64,000 bases of DNA from Mycobacterium sp. URHD0025 (lineage in GTDB: Bacteria > Actinomycetota > Actinomycetes > Mycobacteriales > Mycobacteriaceae). Of this stretch, positions 33,564 through 43,591 are shown piece after piece. The stretch covers positions 744,001 to 808,000 of the forward strand of contig NZ_AUEQ01000001.1 in the NCBI RefSeq assembly GCF_000426065.1, given 5' to 3'. A program made the position numbers and the translations under genes. Within the stretch, counting starts at the first letter, position 1. Each line of letters begins with the position of its first letter. The notes under the pieces were generated by a model, which made no database searches, was not told the DNA's origin, and worked only from the letters and a program-made list of their open reading frames with translations.

Positions 33564-34905
33564 GCCGGCCCGCGACTTCGGCGGCCGCGCGCCGGCCGGA
33601 CCGGACCGCTCCGTCGAGGAATCCGGTCCACTCGTCGGCGGTTTCGGTGCCCGCCCAGTGGATGCAGTCCACCGGTTCGCGCAGCCACCGACCGTACTGA
33701 GTCCACGATCCCGGCGGTACCGCCGCCGTCGGGCCGCCCGGTGCGAATTGTTCTGCGCTCCAACACTGGTCGATGTAGTCGATCGGCTTCAGCGCCGCGT
33801 CGCCGAACAGGGTGGCGAACCCGGACAGTGCTTGCTCGCGCCGTTGATCCGGTGTGAGCCGGTCGAAGGTGCGGGCATCGGTGAACCCGAGCAGGATCCC
33901 GGGGCCGCCGTCGCCCGGGCTGACGTCGAAGGTGATGAACACCGGCCCCTCGTCGGACAATGCCTCACCCGAACAGCCGTTGGCGCGCCAGAACGGTCGT
34001 TCGTAGGCGGCGTAGGCCTTGCTGAGATTGCCCTGCGGCCAGTTCTCGGCCAGTTCGGTGTAGGGCTGGGGCAGTGGCGGGTTGAATTCGATACCGGTCC
34101 GGTGTTGGGGCGGGATGGCCACGATCACCGCGCGTGCGTGTACTTCGCCGGCCGGGCCGCTCACCGCCACACTGCCGTCGGGGCGGCGCTCGATGGCGGC
34201 GACAGGAGCGTTGAGCAGGACTCGATCTCCGAGTTGCTCGGCCATCTTCACGGCGATCTGCTGGCTTCCGCCGGGAAAACGATCCTGTTGCGCGCCGCCG
34301 CGGACATCGAGCATGCGGTCCAGCCCGCCCGCGGCCTTGACGTAGCGGGCGGCGTGCAGCATCGACACCTCGTCGGGTTCGGCACCCCAGGTGACCCGGG
34401 ACATGATCGCCATGAGGTTCCGGGTCGAGGCGTTGGCACCGGCCGAGCGCAGCCATTGCTCCAGGGTGAGCTCGTCGAGTTTCTGGGCGTTGGAGCTTTT
34501 CCACGGCTCGTTGGTCCGGATCAGCCGGCAGAGCCGTTCGAAGCGCCACTGGATGCGGGAGACGTCGAACAGTTCCATCATCGACAGCCGCGGGATGGTG
34601 CTCCGGTAGGAGCGCACCCGCCCGTGCCACAGGATCAGATTCTTGCCGCGGTCGTAGGTGGGCACCGTGCGGCACCCGAGTTCGTTGGCCAGCGCCAGCA
34701 CCGCATCCTGGGTAGGGCCGACGAACGTCCCGCCCAGGTCCACCGGCACGTCGGCGATCAGGGCGGTCGACGAGCGTCCACCGACGCGGTCGCGGCCCTC
34801 CAGCACCACCACCTGATGTCCGAGCCCGACGAGCGCCCGGGCGGCGGTCAAGCCGGCGAAACCGGCGCCGACCACGACGACGTCGGTGTTCGTTGGGATG
34901 CTCAC
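33553..34905 (-). CDS. aofH: Flavin-containing monoamine oxidase
   Basis: 450 residues. The N-terminal dinucleotide motif [16 protein letters not shown] is followed by the GG doublet motif [20 protein letters not shown], and the C-terminal FAD motif is [30 protein letters not shown] (in part). SxGCSGE-like and YGRWLREPV segments resemble animal MAO. The enzyme oxidises amines to imines/aldehydes with H2O2 release. It corresponds to AofH (Rv3170), and the neighbours Rv3171c, Rv3169, Rv3168 and Rv3167c homologues are also here, supporting the symbol. The GTG start lies 18 nt from the divergent LLM gene. Confidence 0.85.
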   Translation of the reverse strand: MSIPTNTDVVVVGAGFAGLTAARALVGLGHQVVVLEGRDRVGGRSSTALIADVPVDLGGTFVGPTQDAVLALANELGCRTVPTYDRGKNLILWHGRVRSYRSTIPRLSMMELFDVSRIQWRFERLCRLIRTNEPWKSSNAQKLDELTLEQWLRSAGANASTRNLMAIMSRVTWGAEPDEVSMLHAARYVKAAGGLDRMLDVRGGAQQDRFPGGSQQIAVKMAEQLGDRVLLNAPVAAIERRPDGSVAVSGPAGEVHARAVIVAIPPQHRTGIEFNPPLPQPYTELAENWPQGNLSKAYAAYERPFWRANGCSGEALSDEGPVFITFDVSPGDGGPGILLGFTDARTFDRLTPDQRREQALSGFATLFGDAALKPIDYIDQCWSAEQFAPGGPTAAVPPGSWTQYGRWLREPVDCIHWAGTETADEWTGFLDGAVRSGRRAAAEVAGRLTG

Positions 34906-34910
34906 CTGTC

Positions 34911-34924
34911 TAGGCTCTCACGCG
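34911..34924 (+). promoter_or_regulatory. Leaderless promoter of LLM oxidoreductase gene
   Basis: TAGGCT (34911-34916) is 7 nt from GTG 34924. The whole divergent spacing with the amine oxidase gene is only 18 nt, so its -35 region must lie inside the coding sequence of that gene. Confidence 0.45.
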
Positions 34925-35916
34925 TGAAGGTCATGACAGCGTTGTTCGGCCCGCAAGACGCCATCGAGCGGGCCACGGCCCTGCGTGAGGCAGGTGCCAG
35001 TGGGGTGTTCACCTTCGAGGGTCCCCACGATGTGTTCACCCCATTGACGCTGGCTTCCACGGTCGGCGGCCTCGATCTGATGACCAATGTGGCAATTGCC
35101 TTTCCCCGCAACCCGATTCATCTCGCACACCAGGCCATCGACCACCAGATCCTGTCCGGCGGCCGATTCACGCTGGGGCTCGGCACGCAGATCCGCACTC
35201 AGATCGAGAAGCGGTTCGGCGCGGAGTTCGATCACCCGGTGGACCGGATGTCCGAGTTGGTCGCCGCGTTGCGGGCGATCTTCGCGGCCTGGGACACCGG
35301 CGAGCGGCTGGACTTCAGAGGCCGGTACTACCGGCACACCTTGATGACTCCGACGTTCACGCCGCGGGACAACCCGTACGGTTCGCCGCCGATCTATGTC
35401 GGTGCGCTGGGGCCGCGGCTCACCCGGGCCACCGCGCAGTTCGCCGACGGTCTGCTGGTCATGCCGTTCGGGTCCAAGCGGTTCCTGCACCAGGCCACGA
35501 TGCCCGCGGTGCGTGACGGGCTCGCCGCCGCCGGACGTGCCGAGGGGGAGTTGACCATCGTCCCGGAGATCATCGTGTCGGCGGAGTCCGAGAAGGACCC
35601 GAACCACGACGCGGCGCGACGCCTGCTCGCCTTCTACGGCTCAACCCCGTCCTACCGGCCGGTGTTGGAGGTGCACGGCTGGGGTGATTTGCAGCCCGAG
35701 CTCAATGCGCTGTCCAAACAGGGCCGCTGGCAGGAGATGGGTTCGCTGATCAATGACGAGGTGCTGCACACCATCGCGGCGTGCGGCAGCCCCGCCGACA
35801 TCGCCGCCCACATCCGGGACCGCGTGGCCGGCGTGTCCGACCGGATCTGCCTGTATCAACCGGGTCCGATCGAGGTGAATTCGCTTGCCCAGATCGTCGA
35901 CGCGCTGCGCGACTGA
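34924..35916 (+). CDS. LLM class (F420-dependent) oxidoreductase
   Basis: 330 residues, TIM-barrel luciferase-like protein. Characteristic regions: LMTNVAIAFPRNP, ILSGGRFTLGLGTQI, and PPIYVGALGPRLTRATAQFADG. In mycobacteria most single-component LLM proteins of this type use F420, though FMN cannot be excluded from sequence. GTG at 34924 fits a leaderless start; the frame is open upstream but antisense to the amine oxidase gene. It is 41 nt from an EthA-like monooxygenase gene on the same strand, which suggests a shared pathway. Substrate unknown. Confidence 0.85.
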   Translation: MKVMTALFGPQDAIERATALREAGASGVFTFEGPHDVFTPLTLASTVGGLDLMTNVAIAFPRNPIHLAHQAIDHQILSGGRFTLGLGTQIRTQIEKRFGAEFDHPVDRMSELVAALRAIFAAWDTGERLDFRGRYYRHTLMTPTFTPRDNPYGSPPIYVGALGPRLTRATAQFADGLLVMPFGSKRFLHQATMPAVRDGLAAAGRAEGELTIVPEIIVSAESEKDPNHDAARRLLAFYGSTPSYRPVLEVHGWGDLQPELNALSKQGRWQEMGSLINDEVLHTIAACGSPADIAAHIRDRVAGVSDRICLYQPGPIEVNSLAQIVDALRD

Positions 35917-35957
35917 GCGCATAGGGTGGTACTGAGCGGGACCAAAGGAGGTTCGCC

Positions 35958-37460
35958 ATGGACGACGCGCGTCGGGCTGCGGATCCGGACTATTCGGATG
36001 TGCTCATCATCGGGGCCGGCATCTCAGGGTTGGGGGCGGCCTACCGGGTCCACGAGAAGAACCCCGCGCTGACCTACACCATCCTGGAACGCCGGGAGCG
36101 GATCGGTGGCACCTGGGACCTGTTCCGCTATCCCGGGATCCGCTCGGACAGCGACATCTTCACGCTGAGCTTCCCGTACCAACCGTGGACCAAACCCGAG
36201 AACGTGGCCGACGGCGACGACATCCGGGACTACCTCACCGAGACGGCTCGGGTGCACGGTATCGACCGCAATATCCGGTTCAACACCCATGTGCTGTCGG
36301 CGGATTGGGATTCGGGCACCGACACCTGGACCGTGCGGACCGAAGAGGACGGCCGGCCGGGGACCTACCGGTGCCGGTACCTGTTCTGCGGCACCGGCTA
36401 CTACAACTACGACGAGCCGTACACTCCCGAGTTTTCCGGCATCGAGACCTTCGCCGGCGACGTGGTCCACCCGCAGTTCTGGCCCGAGTCGCTGGACTAC
36501 TCGGGCAAGCGCGTCGTGGTGATCGGCAGCGGTGCCACGGCGATCAGCCTGGTGCCCGCGTTGGCCGAACAGGCCTCCCATGTGACGATGCTGCAGCGCT
36601 CGCCCACCTACATGATGTCGATGCCGCGCATCGATCCGATGGTGCAAGCCATCCGGAAGATCCTGCCGCGCAGGGTATCCCACCAGGTGGTGCGGTTCCG
36701 CAATGCGATGATCCACGTGCTGATGTATTTCGTGTTCCGCAAGGCGCCCAAGTTCGGGCGGTGGCTGATCCGCAACCGGACCATCGCCGCATTGCCCGAG
36801 GGTTACCCCGTCGACGTGCACTTCAAGCCGCGGTACAACCCGTGGGACCAGCGGTTGTGCCTGGTGCTCGACCGAGACCTGTTCCAGCACATCGGCCACG
36901 GCCACGTGGACGTCATCACCGATCACATCGACCACGTCGACGGCACAGGGATCGTGCTGAAATCCGGCGCGCGCGTTGACGCCGACGTGATCGTCACCGC
37001 GACCGGTCTGCAACTTCAGGCGCTCGGCGGGATCAGGCTCGCGATCGACGGTCACGAGGTCAAGCCCACCGAGCGGTTCGTCTACAAGGAATTTCTGCTG
37101 GAGGATGTCCCGAACCTGGCGTGGTGCATCGGTTACACCAACGCCTCGTGGACGCTGCGGGCGGACATGACCGCGCGGGCATTCGCGAACCTGTTGGCCT
37201 ACATGGGCTCTCACGGCTACACCCACGCCTATCCGCACAAGGGTGCGGCGCCGATGCCGGAGAAGCGGACGTGGGACCTGGAGGCCGGCTACATCCAGCG
37301 TTCAGAGCATGCGCTGCCGCGTTCGGGCACCAAGCGGCCGTGGCACGTCCGGCACAACTATGTGCTCGATGCCATCGACCACCGCTTCGACCGCATCGAG
37401 GAGTCGATGGTCTTCGGCCGGGCCCCGGTCGTCGCGGAGGCTAGCGAGGCCGTCTCCTGA
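35958..37460 (+). CDS. Baeyer-Villiger-type flavin monooxygenase (EthA-like)
   Basis: 500 residues. N-terminal FAD motif IGAGISGLGAAYR, the NADPH motif VVIGSGATA, and the Baeyer-Villiger fingerprint FAGDVVHPQFW (FxGxxxHxxxW) between them. Length and residues such as RYPGIRSDSDIFTLSFPYQPW resemble the EthA/MymA subgroup. It would convert ketones to esters or oxidise S/N-containing compounds; EthA-type enzymes activate thioamide drugs. AAAGGAGG gives a strong ribosome site. Downstream is a small membrane protein gene 8 nt away. Substrate unknown. Confidence 0.9.
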   Translation: MDDARRAADPDYSDVLIIGAGISGLGAAYRVHEKNPALTYTILERRERIGGTWDLFRYPGIRSDSDIFTLSFPYQPWTKPENVADGDDIRDYLTETARVHGIDRNIRFNTHVLSADWDSGTDTWTVRTEEDGRPGTYRCRYLFCGTGYYNYDEPYTPEFSGIETFAGDVVHPQFWPESLDYSGKRVVVIGSGATAISLVPALAEQASHVTMLQRSPTYMMSMPRIDPMVQAIRKILPRRVSHQVVRFRNAMIHVLMYFVFRKAPKFGRWLIRNRTIAALPEGYPVDVHFKPRYNPWDQRLCLVLDRDLFQHIGHGHVDVITDHIDHVDGTGIVLKSGARVDADVIVTATGLQLQALGGIRLAIDGHEVKPTERFVYKEFLLEDVPNLAWCIGYTNASWTLRADMTARAFANLLAYMGSHGYTHAYPHKGAAPMPEKRTWDLEAGYIQRSEHALPRSGTKRPWHVRHNYVLDAIDHRFDRIEESMVFGRAPVVAEASEAVS

Positions 37461-37468
37461 ACACCGCC

Positions 37469-37819
37469 GTGATCGCCGTCGTCGGCGTGTTCTTCGCGGG
37501 CATGGGTGTGTACGCCCTGGCGGCTCCCGCCGCGATTCTGCGGCCGTTCGGGTTCCGTATCGACAGCGCGCCGACCCGCGCCGAAGTGCGGGCTGTGTAC
37601 GGCGGGTTCGGTGTGGCGATCGCCGGCGTGCTGGGTTACGCGATCGCGACGCCTGGCCTACGCACCGGGATCGTGGTCACGGTCGGCGTGGCGCTGGCCG
37701 GGATGGCCTTCGGCCGCATCGTGTCCGGGGTGCTCGGCGACCGAACGTCGTTCTATCCCAATTGGTTCTACTGCTTGGTCGAAGCGATCGGCGCGGGCGC
37801 GCTGTTCTTGGCCGCCTGA
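37469..37819 (+). CDS. Small membrane protein (DUF4345-like)
   Basis: 116 residues with four hydrophobic helices covering most of the chain: MIAVVGVFFAGMGVYALAAP, GFGVAIAGVLGYAIA, IVVTVGVALAGMAFGRIVSG, and WFYCLVEAIGAGALFLAA. The loop RAEVRAVYGGFG is typical of DUF4345. GTG 37469 starts 8 nt after the monooxygenase stop, indicating one operon. Function unknown. Confidence 0.75.
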   Translation: MIAVVGVFFAGMGVYALAAPAAILRPFGFRIDSAPTRAEVRAVYGGFGVAIAGVLGYAIATPGLRTGIVVTVGVALAGMAFGRIVSGVLGDRTSFYPNWFYCLVEAIGAGALFLAA

Positions 37820-37826
37820 GTTTCCT

Positions 37827-37862
37827 CCGCGAGCAGTCCCCGCTTGGAGAGACCGCTCGCGG
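37827..37862. terminator. Hairpin between convergent genes
   Basis: CCGCGAGC (37827-37834) pairs with GCTCGCGG (37855-37862) across a 20-nt loop, in the gap between two convergent coding sequences. Confidence 0.5.
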
Positions 37863-37872
37863 CGGGAGTGAT

Positions 37873-38988
37873 TCAGGGGGCGACGGTGAGCCAGTCGGCG
37901 AAGCCGGACGGATCGTGACGCCCGAGCGCACCGTGCTCGAACAGGCCCCAGCCCTCGACAGGCGCGCGATTGCCCTCGGTGCACACCGCCCGCCCGACGT
38001 GGTCGATCACGCCGAAGGCGGCCCGGCCGACGACGGCCGGATCGGTCATGTCGTAGGTGCGCCGTTCGGTGAACTTCTCGCCCTTCCACACGCCGTGGAT
38101 CCAGTCGACGTCGCCGCCGTAGCCGCCACCGACGTGAATCGGCACGGGCAGTTTGGATTCCACGTCGAACCGCACGGGGGTGCCGTCGAGCGCGGTGGCC
38201 TCGATGGTGGCGCCCGTCGGGATCCGGGTGCCCGAGCGGTAGTGGATCTTGATCCGCGGCCAGCCGAGTTGCTCGACGCGGCCGTCCTTCCAGACCCGCG
38301 TGCAGTCGTTGAGTGAGCGGAACCCGTTGGGCTCTTCCTGGATGATGAGGACGAGCGCGAAGTCGTCGAACGCCATCGGCACGTACAGCCACCACATGCC
38401 CTCGAACGGCGGGTCGGCCGGGCGTCCGGCGGGCTCGGCCTCACCGATCGGCCGGATACCCCAGGACCGGTCGCGCGAGCCGATCCAGGTGTCCGGGTCG
38501 ACGTCGATGCGCTGGCCATCGATCTCCAGATAGCCACTCCAGGAACCCAATTGGGCGAAGCGTTGGGCATCGAGGGTGACCCGGTTGCCTTGACGCATCA
38601 GGTGCGGCTGCTCTTGGACGACGTCGAACAGCCCGTTCCAGGTGAGATCCGCGGCGATGCCCTCGGTTTCCTCCAGCACGATGCGAACCTTGTGCAGCGG
38701 CTCGGGCACCTCGACCCGATAGCCGCCGACATGCTGGTTGAGCCGGTCCTGATCGATCGCATCGGACAGATGCACGGCTGTCTGTTCATTTCCGCGGCGC
38801 ACAAGGAAATAGGCGTCCTTCACCCCGAGGTTGGGGTAGTAGCCGAGTCCGGTGATGACAAAGATGTCGCCGGTGCGATCGTGGGCGTTGAAATACGAAC
38901 GGTCGTAGAAGTTCCGGTCCGACGATCCGGGCCAGGCGATCGGTTGTGGGGTTTGATGTACCGGGAATTCGTCCATCGGGCCGAGCAT
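37873..38988 (-). CDS. Rv3169-like conserved protein (lipocalin-like fold)
   Basis: 371 residues, mostly beta-strand in character with many aromatic residues (FYDRSYFNAHDRTGDIFVI, WGIRPIGE, MWWLYVPMAFDDFALV). This profile matches the conserved protein family DUF7064/7065, lipocalin-like like tocopherol cyclase or CrtC domains; members in mycobacteria have no proven reaction. It corresponds to Rv3169. Its ATG directly follows the stop of the phosphotransferase-like gene (TAAATG with zero spacing), so the two are co-translated. A second in-frame ATG lies 4 codons in (38976). Confidence 0.72.
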   Translation of the reverse strand: MLGPMDEFPVHQTPQPIAWPGSSDRNFYDRSYFNAHDRTGDIFVITGLGYYPNLGVKDAYFLVRRGNEQTAVHLSDAIDQDRLNQHVGGYRVEVPEPLHKVRIVLEETEGIAADLTWNGLFDVVQEQPHLMRQGNRVTLDAQRFAQLGSWSGYLEIDGQRIDVDPDTWIGSRDRSWGIRPIGEAEPAGRPADPPFEGMWWLYVPMAFDDFALVLIIQEEPNGFRSLNDCTRVWKDGRVEQLGWPRIKIHYRSGTRIPTGATIEATALDGTPVRFDVESKLPVPIHVGGGYGGDVDWIHGVWKGEKFTERRTYDMTDPAVVGRAAFGVIDHVGRAVCTEGNRAPVEGWGLFEHGALGRHDPSGFADWLTVAP

Positions 38989-40134
<1,146 letters not shown>

Positions 40135-40160
40135 TCAACTGTTCCTTACGGCCACAATTA

Positions 40161-40177
40161 CGATACTGTTAGTAGCG
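40161..40177. promoter_or_regulatory. Putative TetR operator
   Basis: CGATACTGTTAGTAGCG: arms CGATACT/AGTAGCG with one mismatch around GTT. It overlaps TACTGT (40164-40169), a -10 box for the TetR gene, and sits between the two divergent starts. Confidence 0.5.
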
Positions 40178-40179
40178 TT

Positions 40180-40788
40180 ATGAAAGCAGAGCCATCACCA
40201 CTTGGCAAGACCGTCGGGGCGGGACGCCCCCGTGACCCGCGCATCGACGCTGCCATATTGCAGGCGACCACGGACCTGCTTGTCGAAATCGGTTATGCGA
40301 ACCTGACCATGGCGGCGGTCGCCGAGCGGGCGCAGACCACGAAAACCGCGCTGTACCGGCGGTGGTCGAGCAAAGCGGAGTTGGTGCACGAGGCGGTGTT
40401 CCCCGCGGCCGCGACCGCACTGACGGCGCCGGCCGGTGACATCGCCGCAGATATCCGGGCGATGATCGGTGCCGCCCGCGACGTGTTCACCAGTCCGGTG
40501 ATGCGGGCGGCGCTGCCCGGACTGGTGGCCGATGTCGTCGCCGACACCGACTTGAACGCCCGGGTGATGCAGCGGTTCGCCGGGACCTTCGTCACGGTGC
40601 GCGCCAGGATCGTCGACGGCATCGTGCGGGGCGAGGTCCAACCGGACGTCGACCCGGACCGCCTGGTGGAGCTCATCGGTGGGTCGACCATGCTGCGGAT
40701 GCTGCTGTGGCCCGAACGCGAACTCGACGACGAATGGGTGGCGCAGACCGCGGCGATCCTGGTGCACGGGGCCACCGTCGGCAAGTAG
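40180..40788 (+). CDS. TetR/AcrR family transcriptional regulator
   Basis: 202 residues. N-terminal HTH: ILQATTDLLVEIGYANLTMAAVAERAQTTKTALYRRWSS (quoted in part), with the recognition helix TKTALYRRW. The C-terminal ligand domain has ARDVFTSPVMRAALPGLVAD, TetR_C type. It corresponds to Rv3167c and is divergent from the Rv3168-like operon with an operator between, so it probably represses that operon and itself. ATG 40180 is chosen; the open frame further upstream (40084) runs antisense into the phosphotransferase gene. Confidence 0.88.
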   Translation: MKAEPSPLGKTVGAGRPRDPRIDAAILQATTDLLVEIGYANLTMAAVAERAQTTKTALYRRWSSKAELVHEAVFPAAATALTAPAGDIAADIRAMIGAARDVFTSPVMRAALPGLVADVVADTDLNARVMQRFAGTFVTVRARIVDGIVRGEVQPDVDPDRLVELIGGSTMLRMLLWPERELDDEWVAQTAAILVHGATVGK

Positions 40789-40791
40789 CGG

Positions 40792-40809
40792 CTGACGCCT
40801 TTGCGTCAG
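40792..40809 (+). terminator. Short hairpin after TetR gene
   Basis: CTGACGC (40792-40798), loop CTTT, GCGTCAG (40803-40809): 7-bp perfect stem 3 nt after the stop. Confidence 0.5.
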
Positions 40810-40846
40810 GCTGAGGACAAATCTTCCGCGTGATGACGACCCCGCA

Positions 40847-40861
40847 TAACCTACGGCCACG
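40847..40861 (+). promoter_or_regulatory. Leaderless promoter of MHS transporter gene
   Basis: -10 hexamer TAACCT (40847-40852) is 8 nt before GTG 40861; no Shine-Dalgarno is visible. Confidence 0.45.
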
Positions 40862-42177
40862 TGACTGTTACCGATCCACGTTCAGTGGCCACTGCTCAGC
40901 CGAGTGCGCGCACCGTCGCGTTGGGCAGTGCGGTCGGCACCACGATCGAGTGGTACGACTTCTATCTGTATGCCACCGCCGCGGCCCTGGTCTTCAAACC
41001 GCTTTTCTTCCCGAACATCTCGTCGACGGCGGGCACGCTGGCATCGTTCGCGACCTATGCCGCGGGGTTCGGAGCCCGGCCGTTGGGCGCCTTGATATCG
41101 GGTCACTACGGAGATCGACTGGGCCGCAAGGCCGTTCTGGTCGCCGCGCTGGTGGGCATGGGCCTGAGCACCTTCGCGATCGGACTGCTGCCGATCTACG
41201 CCCAGGTCGGACTGCTCGCCCCCGTATTGCTGGTCGGACTGCGGTTGCTGCAAGGCCTGGCGGTGGGCGCTGAATGGGGCGGTGCGGCTTTGCTTTCGGT
41301 GGAGCACGCGCCACCTGGGCGTCGAGGTTTGTTCGGCAGCTTCACCCAACTGGGTTCACCGGCCGGCATGTTGCTGTCGACGGCCATCTTCTACGTGACG
41401 AGAACAGTCACCGGTCCTGATGCGTTCCTGGCCTACGGCTGGCGAATTCCGTTCCTGCTCAGTGCCGTTCTGGTCGTCGTGGGCCTCGTCATCCGGCTCA
41501 GGCTCACCGATGCCGAGGTGTTCACCGAGATCAGAGACCGTGGTGAGGTGGCGCGGCTGCCCGTTCTGGAGGTGCTGCGCACCCAGCCGCGAAATGTGCT
41601 GATCACCACCGGTCTGCGATTCTCGCAGATCGCCCTGTTCGTGTTGCTGACCACGTATTCGTTGACCTACCTGCAGGATTCATCGGGGGCGGGCAGTCAG
41701 GTCGGCCTGACGGCGGTTCTCATCGCATCGGCCATCGGTCTGATCAGTACGCCGGCATGGGCAATGGTGTCGGACCGTTACGGCAGGCGGCCTCCGTATC
41801 TGTTCGGTGCGGTGGCCGGTGTGCTGGCGCTGGTCCTGTTCTTCGTCGCGGCGGGCACCGGGTCCCACATCGCGATCGTGTTGTCGATCGTGTTCGGGGT
41901 CAACATCGCTCACGACGCCATGTACGGACCACAGGCCGCCTGGTTCGGGGAACTTTTCGATACCCGGGTGCGCTACAGCGGTGCTTCGTTGGGCTACCAG
42001 ATCGGTGCGGTGCTCTCGGGCGGGTTCGCTCCGTTGATCGCGGCGGCGCTGCTGGTCGCGGGCGGTGGCAGCCCGTGGCTGATCGTCGGATACTTCGCGG
42101 TGCTGACCGCCATCACTTTCACCGCGGCCTACTTCGCGCGGGAAACGCATCGGGATGAGATCGGGGATGAGCGATGA
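40861..42177 (+). CDS. MFS transporter, metabolite:H+ symporter (MHS) type
   Basis: 438 residues with 12 membrane helices. The signature GTTIEWYDFYLYATAAAL at helix 1 and GARPLGALISGHYGDRLGRK after helix 2 are typical of the MHS subgroup (shikimate, citrate, alpha-ketoglutarate, betaine importers). It probably imports an organic acid or related compound. Its stop overlaps the next gene by 4 nt (ATGA), and that gene encodes an LLM monooxygenase, so the imported substrate is likely degraded by it. Not present at this position in M. tuberculosis as far as I recall. Confidence 0.88.
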   Translation: MTVTDPRSVATAQPSARTVALGSAVGTTIEWYDFYLYATAAALVFKPLFFPNISSTAGTLASFATYAAGFGARPLGALISGHYGDRLGRKAVLVAALVGMGLSTFAIGLLPIYAQVGLLAPVLLVGLRLLQGLAVGAEWGGAALLSVEHAPPGRRGLFGSFTQLGSPAGMLLSTAIFYVTRTVTGPDAFLAYGWRIPFLLSAVLVVVGLVIRLRLTDAEVFTEIRDRGEVARLPVLEVLRTQPRNVLITTGLRFSQIALFVLLTTYSLTYLQDSSGAGSQVGLTAVLIASAIGLISTPAWAMVSDRYGRRPPYLFGAVAGVLALVLFFVAAGTGSHIAIVLSIVFGVNIAHDAMYGPQAAWFGELFDTRVRYSGASLGYQIGAVLSGGFAPLIAAALLVAGGGSPWLIVGYFAVLTAITFTAAYFARETHRDEIGDER

Positions 42178-43538
42178 GCAGGATCTATCTCAACGCCTTC
42201 GACATGGCTTGCGTGGGACACCAATCCGCGGGTTTGTGGCGCCATCCCGAGGATCAGGGGTATCGCTACCGCGAACTGGGCTACTGGACGGAATTGGCCC
42301 GCACCCTGGAGGCCGGTGGCTTCGACGCGCTGTTCCTCGCCGACGTGCTCGGTGTCTACGACGTCTACGGCGGTTCACGGGATGCGGCGGTGGCCGATGC
42401 CGCACAGGTACCCGTCAACGATCCGACCCTGGCGGTGTCGGCCATGGCGGCGGTCACCGAGACCCTGGGATTCGGTGTCACGGTGTCGTTGACCTACGAG
42501 CAGCCCTATGCGTTGGCGCGCCGGCTCTCCACGCTGGACCACCTGACCAATGGCCGGGTGGCATGGAACATCGTCACCTCCTATCTCGACAGTGCCGCCC
42601 GTAATCTGGGGCTGGGCAACCAGATTCCGCACGACGAGCGCTACGAGATCGCCGAGGAGTATCTCGAGGTCTGCTACAAACTGTGGGAGGCATCGTGGGA
42701 ACCCGGCGCCGTCGTCCGCGACCGGGAGCGAGGCGTGTTCACCGATCCGGCGAAAGTCCACGACATCGAACACAAGGGCCACTACTTCAGCGTCCCCGGG
42801 CCGTTCCTGTGTGAACCGTCCCCGCAACGCACCCCGATGCTGTTTCAGGCCGGTGCTTCGCCGCGGGGAGTCCGGTTCGCCGCGGCTCACGCCGAGGCGG
42901 TGTTCGTATCGGGCCCGACGCCCGAGATCGTGGCCAAGCCGGTCAAGGCACTGCGTGCCGCTGCCGCTGATCAAGGACGAGACCCTCGGTCGATCAAGGT
43001 GTTCACGATGCTCACGCCGATCGTGGCCGAGACCCACGAGCTGGCCGTCGCCAAGCTGCACGAATACCGGCAGTTCGTCAGCGCGGAGGGCGCACTGGCG
43101 CTGTTCGGTGGCTGGACCGGTGTCGATCTGGCCGAACTCGCGGCGGACGAACCTCTGAGGTATGTCCAGACCGAAGCCAATCGTTCTGCCCTGGCATCGT
43201 TTACCACGTCCGACCGCAACTGGACGGCGGGCGAACTGGCTCACGAGGTCGGTCTGGGTGGTCGTGGCCCGGTGGTGGTGGGCTCACCGACCGAGGTCGC
43301 CGATGAACTCGAGCGTTGGGTCGACGAGGCCGGTGTCGACGGGTTCAACCTGGCCTATGTCACGACGCCGGGCACCTTTGTCGACTTCGCTCGCCATGTC
43401 GTGCCCGAGTTACGTCGGCGCGGCAGAGTGCCCGGCCACAGTGAACCGGCCACCCTACGGGAGCGGCTCGGCGGCGCCGGACCGTTACTGGCTCCTGAGC
43501 ACCCGGGTGCTGCCTTTCGACCGCAGGGCTGGGGCTGA
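42174..43538 (+). CDS. FMNH2-dependent monooxygenase, NtaA/SnaA/DszA type
   Basis: 454 residues, longer than simple LLM proteins. Motifs: GFDALFLADVLGVYDVYGGS, TYEQPYALARRLSTLDHLTNGRVAWNIVTSYLDSAARN (quoted in part), DERYEIAEEYLEV and FQAGASPRGVRFAAAHAEAVF. These define the two-component monooxygenase family that includes nitrilotriacetate monooxygenase NtaA and the dibenzothiophene sulfone enzyme DszA; a separate flavin reductase is required and none is encoded next to it. Coupled by ATGA overlap to the MHS importer. Substrate likely an amine, sulfone or chelator-type compound, unproven. Confidence 0.85.
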   Translation: MSRIYLNAFDMACVGHQSAGLWRHPEDQGYRYRELGYWTELARTLEAGGFDALFLADVLGVYDVYGGSRDAAVADAAQVPVNDPTLAVSAMAAVTETLGFGVTVSLTYEQPYALARRLSTLDHLTNGRVAWNIVTSYLDSAARNLGLGNQIPHDERYEIAEEYLEVCYKLWEASWEPGAVVRDRERGVFTDPAKVHDIEHKGHYFSVPGPFLCEPSPQRTPMLFQAGASPRGVRFAAAHAEAVFVSGPTPEIVAKPVKALRAAAADQGRDPRSIKVFTMLTPIVAETHELAVAKLHEYRQFVSAEGALALFGGWTGVDLAELAADEPLRYVQTEANRSALASFTTSDRNWTAGELAHEVGLGGRGPVVVGSPTEVADELERWVDEAGVDGFNLAYVTTPGTFVDFARHVVPELRRRGRVPGHSEPATLRERLGGAGPLLAPEHPGAAFRPQGWG

Positions 43539-43577
43539 GGGGCGCACGCAGCGTCGCTGCCGGCGCGGGAGTCGGCC

Positions 43578-43591
43578 TACGATCGCAACTG
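43578..43591 (+). promoter_or_regulatory. Leaderless promoter of alcohol dehydrogenase gene
   Basis: TACGAT (43578-43583) is 7 nt before GTG 43591, matching a leaderless start. Confidence 0.45.
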
